DNA from: Bacteroidales bacterium
Lineage (GTDB): Bacteria; Bacteroidota; Bacteroidia; Bacteroidales; 4484-276
Assembly: GCA_029939965.1 (NCBI GenBank)
Contig: JAOZRY010000075.1
Span: 1-10,174 of the forward strand
DNA length: 10,174 nt
Direction of reading: 5' to 3'
The notes beneath the pieces are model-generated. The model made no database searches. It was not told the DNA's origin and saw only the letters and a list, made by a program, of their open reading frames with translations. A program made the translations under genes and the position numbers. Shown here in pieces: positions 5,241 through 10,174 of the stretch; position 1 is the first letter of the stretch; each line of letters opens with the position of its first letter.

Positions 5241-8200
5241 ATGAGTGCGAAGTACAATGAATACAACAATTTAAACCTTTCCAAAATTGCAGATGACATC
5301 CGCCATTTCTGGCAAGAAAATGATGTCTTTCACAAGAGTTTAAAGAATCGTGACGGCCATGAAAAGTATATTTTTTATGAAGGGCCTCCATCAGCTAATG
5401 GCAAACCGGGCATTCACCACATGATGGCTCGAACCATTAAGGATATTTTTTGCAGATATAAAACCCTTAAAGGTTTTTATGTGCCTCGCAAGGCAGGGTG
5501 GGATACACACGGACTTCCCATCGAAATTGCCGTTGAAAAAACCCTGGGAATTACCAAGGAAGATATTGGTAAGAAAATTTCGGTTGAAGATTATAACCAG
5601 GCTTGCCGCACAGAGGTAATGAAGTACAAGGAAGAGTGGGATGATCTTACCCGTAAAATGGGTTATTGGGTTGACCTTGATGAACCATACCTTACCTTCG
5701 AAAATAAATATATCGAAACCGTTTGGTATCTGCTTTCAAAGCTATACAAAAAAGGGTTGCTTTACAAAGGCTATACTATTCAACCCTTTTCACCTGCTGC
5801 CGGAACAGGGTTGAGTACACACGAATTAAATCAACCCGGATGCTACCGCGATGTTAAGGACACAAGTATTACTGCACAGTTCAAGGTAGTGAAACATGAA
5901 AATTCTGATTTTCTATTTAAAAACGACAAAGAATTATTTTTTCTTGCCTGGACAACTACCCCCTGGACTTTGCCATCAAACACTGCATTGGCTGTAGGAG
6001 CTAAAATTTTATATGTGCAAGTGGATACGTTTAATGTTTACACCGGAAAACCTATCTCCGTTGTTTTGGCTAAAGATTTGCTGGGAAATTATTTTAACCC
6101 TAAAGCCAAAGACCTCACCCTTGAAGAATATAACAAAGGTGATAAACTCATCCCATACAAAGTTGTTGACGAATTTGATGGAAAGGCACTCGAAGGCATT
6201 CGGTTTGAGCAACTCATCCCCTGGATAAAACCTAACGGAGATGCTTTCAGAGTGATTCTGGCAGATTATGTTACTACCGAAGATGGTACCGGAATTGTTC
6301 ACATTGCCCCCACTTTTGGAGCGGATGACGACCGTGTAGCCAAAACCGCTGGTATTGTACCGCTGATATTGATTGATAAAATTGGAAGCCGCCGCCCAAT
6401 GGTTGACCTTAAAGGCCGTTTTTTTAACATAGATGAACTGGGTGAGGATTTTGTAAAAGACTTTGTAAACGTTGACAAGTATAAAGAATATGCCGGCAGG
6501 TATGTAAAAAACGATTACGACAAATCTGCCACAGGGGATTCTCCGGTTTTAGATATCGACCTTGCGGTGATGTTGAAACTGGAAGATAAAGCCTTTAAAA
6601 TTGAAAAATACCTTCACAACTACCCGCATTGTTGGCGTACCGACAAGCCCATATTATATTATCCCCTCGATTCATGGTTCATCAAAACTACCGCTTTCAA
6701 AGAAAGAATGATCGAGTTGAACAACACCATCAACTGGAAACCAAAGGCAACTGGTTTTGGAAGATTTGGTAACTGGCTCGAAAATCTTGTCGATTGGAAT
6801 CTTTCTCGTTCAAGATACTGGGGGATTGGACTTCCGCTTTGGACATCCAAAGATAAAAATGAACAAATCTGTATTGGCTCTGTGGCCCAACTCAAAGATG
6901 AAATTGAGAAATCGGTAGCAGCAGGATTTATGAAAAAAAATCCATTAGAAAGTTTTGTTCCTGATGATCAATCCAACAGCAATTATAATTTATTCGACCT
7001 GCATCGCCCCTATATTGATGAAATTATTTTAGTATCGGAAAAGGGTCAGAAATTATTCCGCGAACCCGATCTGATTGATGTATGGTTCGATAGTGGTGCT
7101 ATGCCTTTCGCACAGTTTCATTATCCATTCGAAAACAAAGACCTTGCAAAATATTTTCCGGCCGATTTTATTGCGGAGGGAGTTGACCAAACCCGTGGCT
7201 GGTTCTTTACGCTTCACGCGATAGCTACAATGGCCTTCGATTCGGTATCGTTTAAAACATGCATTTCCAATGGCCTTGTGCTTGACAAAAAAGGCAATAA
7301 AATGTCTAAGCGTTTAGGCAATGCGGCCGATCCTTTCGAAACCATTAAAAAGTATGGCCCCGATGCTACGCGCTGGTATATGATTACCAATGCCCAACCA
7401 TGGGATAACCTAAAGTTTGATATTGAGGGAATTGGTGAAGTACAAAGAAAATTCTTTGGTACACTTTATAACACCTACGCTTTTTTTGCACTCTATGCAA
7501 ACATCGATGGTTTTAAATATGATGAGGAAGAAATCCCTGTTGAGGAGAGACCAGAACTTGATAGATGGATACTTTCCGAACTCAATTCGCTAATAAAATT
7601 AGTGGATAATTCACTGGAAGAATATGAACCTACCCGTGCAGGAAGAGCTATTGCACAATTTGTGGATGACAAGCTTAGCAACTGGTATGTTCGTTTATCG
7701 AGAAGACGTTTCTGGAAAGGCGAAGGTAAGATGTCTGCTGATAAAATTTCGGCATACCAAACGCTGTATCATTGTTTAGAAAGTCTGGCTATTTTATCAT
7801 CACCATTAGCTCCTTTCTTTTCTGAGCGGCTTTTTCTTGACCTGAATAACGTTTCCGGACGCAGAGATTCTTTATCAGTTCATATAGTTGATATGATTAA
7901 TGCGAACGAATCCTTCATCCAAAAAGATCTGGAAGAAAAAATGCAATTGGCACAAAAGGTTTCTTCGATGGTATTGTCGCTAAGGAAAAAGGTAAAAATC
8001 AAGGTTCGCCAGCCACTCAACAAAATCATGATCCCGGTGCTAAACAGTCATTTTAAGGAACAGATTTCGGCAATAGAAAATCTGATCCTTTCGGAAGTGA
8101 ATGTAAAACATCTGGAGTTTTTGAAAGACGACAGCGGGATTGTATCTAAAAAGCTAAAAGCCAATTTTAAAGCCCTTGGCCCACGCTACGGAAAACTCAT

Positions 8201-8681
8201 GAAAAAACTGGCTCCTGTGTTGATGAATTTCAACAAAGATCAGATTAGTGAATTAGAACAAAATGAAAAGTACATCCTGAACATAGAGGGCGAAAGTGTT
8301 GAGATTCTTATTACTGATGTGGAGATTTTAACAGAATATGTTCCCGGGTGGTTAATCGCCAACGAAGGAAGCCTTACTGTTGCTCTCGATATTACACTTA
8401 ACGAAGATCTGATCGAAGAGGGTATGGCCCGCGATCTGGTAAACAGAATTCAAAACCTGAGAAAAGATTATGGCTTTGAAGTTACTGATAAAATTTCGCT
8501 AAAAGTGGAAAATAAATCCAAAAAAATTAATCAGGCTATTATGAATAATTATAATTATATTTGTTCGGAAACTTTGACGAATTCCCTGCTCCTTGTTGAT
8601 CAAATTAACCTAGGAACTGTTGAAAGTGTAGAATTTGGCGAAGAACTCGAAACCCACATCATAATCGTTAAAGACAACTAA
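5241..8681 (+). CDS. ileS: Isoleucyl-tRNA synthetase, type 2, with altered HIGH motif (GIHH)
   Basis: The 1146-aa cytosolic class I enzyme charges tRNA-Ile. The catalytic Rossmann fold starts with EGPPSANGKPGIHH (47-60): the class signature HxGH is replaced by GIHH at 57-60. The second signature is KMSKR at 687-691. The CP1 editing domain is marked by WTTTPWTLPSN (237-247) and GTGIVHIAPTFGADD (349-363). Other landmarks are HCWR (463-466), WNLSRSRYWGIGLPLW (519-534) and DVWFDSG (613-619). The anticodon-binding helical domain follows, with NWYVRLSRRRFW at 814-825. The C-terminal part lacks the four-cysteine zinc finger of type-1 IleRS and resembles the extension of eukaryotic-like IleRS2, the class generally tolerant of mupirocin. 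The length and all other motifs are intact. It is followed by the dksA-like gene after 32 nt. The ATG is preceded by an AT-rich leader and a -7 motif. Confidence 0.97.
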   Translation: MSAKYNEYNNLNLSKIADDIRHFWQENDVFHKSLKNRDGHEKYIFYEGPPSANGKPGIHHMMARTIKDIFCRYKTLKGFYVPRKAGWDTHGLPIEIAVEKTLGITKEDIGKKISVEDYNQACRTEVMKYKEEWDDLTRKMGYWVDLDEPYLTFENKYIETVWYLLSKLYKKGLLYKGYTIQPFSPAAGTGLSTHELNQPGCYRDVKDTSITAQFKVVKHENSDFLFKNDKELFFLAWTTTPWTLPSNTALAVGAKILYVQVDTFNVYTGKPISVVLAKDLLGNYFNPKAKDLTLEEYNKGDKLIPYKVVDEFDGKALEGIRFEQLIPWIKPNGDAFRVILADYVTTEDGTGIVHIAPTFGADDDRVAKTAGIVPLILIDKIGSRRPMVDLKGRFFNIDELGEDFVKDFVNVDKYKEYAGRYVKNDYDKSATGDSPVLDIDLAVMLKLEDKAFKIEKYLHNYPHCWRTDKPILYYPLDSWFIKTTAFKERMIELNNTINWKPKATGFGRFGNWLENLVDWNLSRSRYWGIGLPLWTSKDKNEQICIGSVAQLKDEIEKSVAAGFMKKNPLESFVPDDQSNSNYNLFDLHRPYIDEIILVSEKGQKLFREPDLIDVWFDSGAMPFAQFHYPFENKDLAKYFPADFIAEGVDQTRGWFFTLHAIATMAFDSVSFKTCISNGLVLDKKGNKMSKRLGNAADPFETIKKYGPDATRWYMITNAQPWDNLKFDIEGIGEVQRKFFGTLYNTYAFFALYANIDGFKYDEEEIPVEERPELDRWILSELNSLIKLVDNSLEEYEPTRAGRAIAQFVDDKLSNWYVRLSRRRFWKGEGKMSADKISAYQTLYHCLESLAILSSPLAPFFSERLFLDLNNVSGRRDSLSVHIVDMINANESFIQKDLEEKMQLAQKVSSMVLSLRKKVKIKVRQPLNKIMIPVLNSHFKEQISAIENLILSEVNVKHLEFLKDDSGIVSKKLKANFKALGPRYGKLMKKLAPVLMNFNKDQISELEQNEKYILNIEGESVEILITDVEILTEYVPGWLIANEGSLTVALDITLNEDLIEEGMARDLVNRIQNLRKDYGFEVTDKISLKVENKSKKINQAIMNNYNYICSETLTNSLLLVDQINLGTVESVEFGEELETHIIIVKDN

Positions 8682-8713
8682 AAAGAAGTATTAACCATTA
8701 ACAATTTGATTTT

Positions 8714-9136
8714 ATGGCAAGCAATAATTTTGATAACAATGCAGAGGCAGATGTGAAGACAAAGTATGGCAAAGAGGAACTCGAGCAGTTCAAGCAGATC
8801 ATTATGGAAAAACTGGAGAAAGCCAGAGCTGATCTTGTCTTGCTTACCGAAGCTTACACCAACCACAACGAACACGACACTAACGACACTTCCCCCACTT
8901 TTAAAGTACTTGAAGAGGGTTATAGTGTACTCTCAAAAGAAGAAAACAGCCGTTTGGCCGCACGCCAGCAAAAATTCATTAACAATCTTGAGAATGCACT
9001 TATCCGAATCGAAAATGGAACTTATGGGATTTGTAGGGTAACCGGAAAACTCATCTCGAAAGAACGATTGAGAAGTGTTCCGCATGCAACTTTGAGCATC
9101 AACGCTAAATTGCAACAAAACAAGCAACGTAAATAG
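8714..9136 (+). CDS. DksA/TraR family transcription regulator with degenerate zinc finger
   Basis: The 140-aa product matches the Bacteroidetes DksA/TraR-like family. In DksA a coiled coil enters the RNA polymerase secondary channel and, with ppGpp, changes promoter output. Here helices at about 20-50 and 72-101 form the coiled coil. Its tip has DTNDTSP at 55-61, giving Asp55 and Asp58 in a D-x-x-D-x-S arrangement close to the functional D-x-x-D-x-A of DksA. In the C-terminal finger region (104-132, YGICRVTGKLI...SINAK) only the first of the four cysteines, Cys107, remains; the others are replaced by G, S and A, so zinc binding in the usual way is unlikely. This loss seems common to Bacteroidetes homologues. 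It lies 32 nt after ileS and before lspA, a conserved order. Its TAG stop overlaps the first base of MITE-like copy 3. Confidence 0.88.
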   Translation: MASNNFDNNAEADVKTKYGKEELEQFKQIIMEKLEKARADLVLLTEAYTNHNEHDTNDTSPTFKVLEEGYSVLSKEENSRLAARQQKFINNLENALIRIENGTYGICRVTGKLISKERLRSVPHATLSINAKLQQNKQRK

Positions 9137-9210
9137 TGTGCGCCAGAAATCGGCGATATCATCGTTTTCTGACACCCATTTCCTGAAATATGGAGTTTTC
9201 TTGCAGACAC
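9136..9210 (+). mobile_element. MITE-like element, copy 3 (75 bp, internally deleted)
   Basis: The ends GTGTGCGCCAGAAA and (on the reverse strand) GTGTCTGCAAGAAA are the same terminal inverted repeats as in copy 2. The first 30 or so and last 45 or so bases match copy 2 with about seven changes; roughly 100 bp of the interior is absent. The direct repeats TAAATA at 9130-9135 and 9211-9216 are an apparent target-site duplication. Inner parts CAGAAA/TTTCTG and CGAT/ATCG could fold into a hairpin in the mRNA. The element sits exactly at the stop codon of the dksA-like gene. Confidence 0.75.
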
Positions 9211-9247
9211 TAAATAATGTTTTGAGCGTTAAAAAATTCAGCATATT

Positions 9248-9279
9248 ATCCCTGTTCCTGTATCATGGACAGGGATTTT
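9248..9279 (+). terminator. Probable rho-independent terminator after the ileS-dksA-like operon
   Basis: ATCCCTGT (9248-9255) and ACAGGGAT (9269-9276) form an 8-bp perfect stem that can be extended by TCC/GGA with one bulged T, followed by TTTTGTGCTTT. The T-tract is short and interrupted, so termination may be partial and allow read-through into lspA, for which no own promoter was seen. Confidence 0.5.
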
Positions 9280-9331
9280 GTGCTTTCTGATTTCCAATGT
9301 TTATCCACGTATTAAAACCTCCCGATAAAAG

Positions 9332-10084
9332 TTGAAAAAATCCCTAATCATAATCACCATAATACTTCTTGCAGATCAAATTCTCAAATTTTGGATCAAA
9401 TTAAACATGAGCCTTGGTGAGGAAATTCATGTTTTCGGCGATTGGTTTATCATCCATTTTACCGAAAATAAAGGAATGGCCTTTGGGCTAACCTTTGGTG
9501 GTGAATTTGGAAAACTTGCTTTAAGTCTATTCCGGCTGGTAGCTATTATTGCTATTGGCTGGTATCTTACTGATCTTATAAAAAAGAAAATGCCCCCTGG
9601 TTTAATCATCAGCATTACCCTCATCTTTGCCGGTGCTTTGGGCAACCTTATCGACAGTGCCTTTTACGGACTTATTTTTAGCAACTCTTCGTACCATACG
9701 GCTGCAACACTTTTTCCTGAAAATGGTGGTTATAACACCTTTTTGCATGGTATGGTGGTGGATATGTTCTATTTCCCCGTTATTCAGGGATATTACCCCG
9801 AATGGTTTCCGTTTTGGGGAGGTAATGAATTTATCTTTTTTCGTCCGGTTTTCAATATCGCCGACTCCTCAATAACTACTGGTGTTTTATTACTAATACT
9901 TTTTCAACGGAAGTATTTCATTCACATACATCCTAGCGGCAATTCCGAAGAGAGTGAAGATGAAATAACATCTGATGATTCTGTTCTCACCAATCAACCT
10001 GAAAATGATACGCCTAAAATAATAGAAGAGGAAAATATTTTGGATACAAAGAAGACCGAAGAAACCCCTGATTCAGAAAAATAA
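9332..10084 (+). CDS. lspA: Prolipoprotein signal peptidase (signal peptidase II), TTG start
   Basis: This inner-membrane aspartic protease removes signal peptides from diacylglyceryl-prolipoproteins. Family motifs are present: ADQILK (14-19) in the first membrane segment, TENKGMAFG (44-52), GALGNLID (101-108) and FNIADSS (174-180). The expected catalytic dyad is Asp108 and Asp178. Membrane segments lie near 3-22, 63-82, 89-110 and 180-194. At 250 aa it is longer than the usual 160-170. The excess is an insertion between the two aspartates (about 114-170, aromatic and Gly/Pro-rich, periplasmic side) and an acidic E/D/T-rich tail from about 200. The start is TTG at 9332: an in-frame stop at 9326-9328 rules out anything longer, and the next ATG (codon 26) would delete the first membrane segment with its DQ motif. 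It follows the dksA-like gene, separated by MITE-like copy 3 and a hairpin. Confidence 0.93.
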   Translation: MKKSLIIITIILLADQILKFWIKLNMSLGEEIHVFGDWFIIHFTENKGMAFGLTFGGEFGKLALSLFRLVAIIAIGWYLTDLIKKKMPPGLIISITLIFAGALGNLIDSAFYGLIFSNSSYHTAATLFPENGGYNTFLHGMVVDMFYFPVIQGYYPEWFPFWGGNEFIFFRPVFNIADSSITTGVLLLILFQRKYFIHIHPSGNSEESEDEITSDDSVLTNQPENDTPKIIEEENILDTKKTEETPDSEK

Positions 10085-10137
10085 AAACTGTTTGTGATTT
10101 TCACCGAAAGGATTTTTTGAAGTGTATTCGAATAAGT

Positions 10138-10170
10138 TTTGATGTTTAAAATATAAAATTATTACATTTG
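10138..10170 (+). promoter_or_regulatory. Consensus Bacteroidetes promoter for a gene beyond the window
   Basis: TTTG at 10138-10141 and TACATTTG at 10163-10170 are separated by 21 bp. This matches the -33 and -7 elements of the primary Bacteroidetes sigma factor at standard spacing. It lies 53 bp after the lspA stop, and its transcript would begin at or just past the window's end. Confidence 0.6.
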
Positions 10171-10174
10171 CAGC

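Noticed and set aside
5241..8681. Acquired mupirocin-resistance gene on a mobile element
   Set aside because: The gene sits in the conserved ileS-dksA-lspA housekeeping order with native-looking composition; resistance, if any, would be intrinsic.
10085..10125. Terminator after lspA (CCGAAAGG followed by a T-run)
   Set aside because: The stem is only two or three base pairs, too weak to call.
1..10174. A defence, toxin-antitoxin or phage system
   Set aside because: Every long gene is assigned to a housekeeping, envelope or metabolic family, and no nuclease, helicase, toxin or phage module is visible.

Overview
The window looks like a chromosomal segment of a Bacteroidota genome, probably Bacteroidales or a close relative. 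The evidence is the ileS, dksA-like, lspA gene order, two outer-membrane beta-barrel proteins with signal peptides ending in AQ, a DUF4421 protein, the Bacteroidetes -7 promoter motif TAnnTTTG upstream of several genes, and AT-rich leaders without Shine-Dalgarno sequences. All assignments come from motif recognition by eye; no database search was possible.

Left part (1-3870). An inverted hairpin repeat (copy A) runs off the left edge. It is followed by a tRNA-Arg(CCG) on the minus strand with its terminator, then by copy 1 of a short MITE-like element. A two-gene plus-strand operon encodes a DUF4421 outer-membrane protein and a second beta-barrel protein. It converges on a minus-strand DUF3124 lipoprotein gene, and the two stop codons overlap in a TTAA. 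The roughly 745-bp gap that follows holds repeat copy B, a 7-bp tandem repeat and MITE-like copy 2.

Middle and right part (3870-10174). A YqhD-type NADPH-dependent alcohol dehydrogenase/aldehyde reductase lies on the minus strand. Divergent from it is a housekeeping cluster: type-2 isoleucyl-tRNA synthetase, a DksA/TraR-like regulator that keeps only one of four zinc-finger cysteines, and prolipoprotein signal peptidase LspA with a TTG start. MITE-like copy 3 sits exactly in the stop codon of the DksA-like gene. A consensus promoter for a gene beyond the window ends the sequence.

How the parts relate: LspA is the enzyme that would mature the DUF3124 lipoprotein, and IleRS and the DksA-like protein serve translation and transcriptional control. 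I see no defence system, phage or conjugative module. The most notable signals are (1) a rearranged class I signature, GIHH instead of HIGH, in IleRS; (2) a small three-copy MITE-like family with terminal inverted repeats and apparent 6-bp target-site duplications, one copy having converted a stop codon; and (3) a hairpin repeat whose stem sequence differs between copies while pairing is kept.
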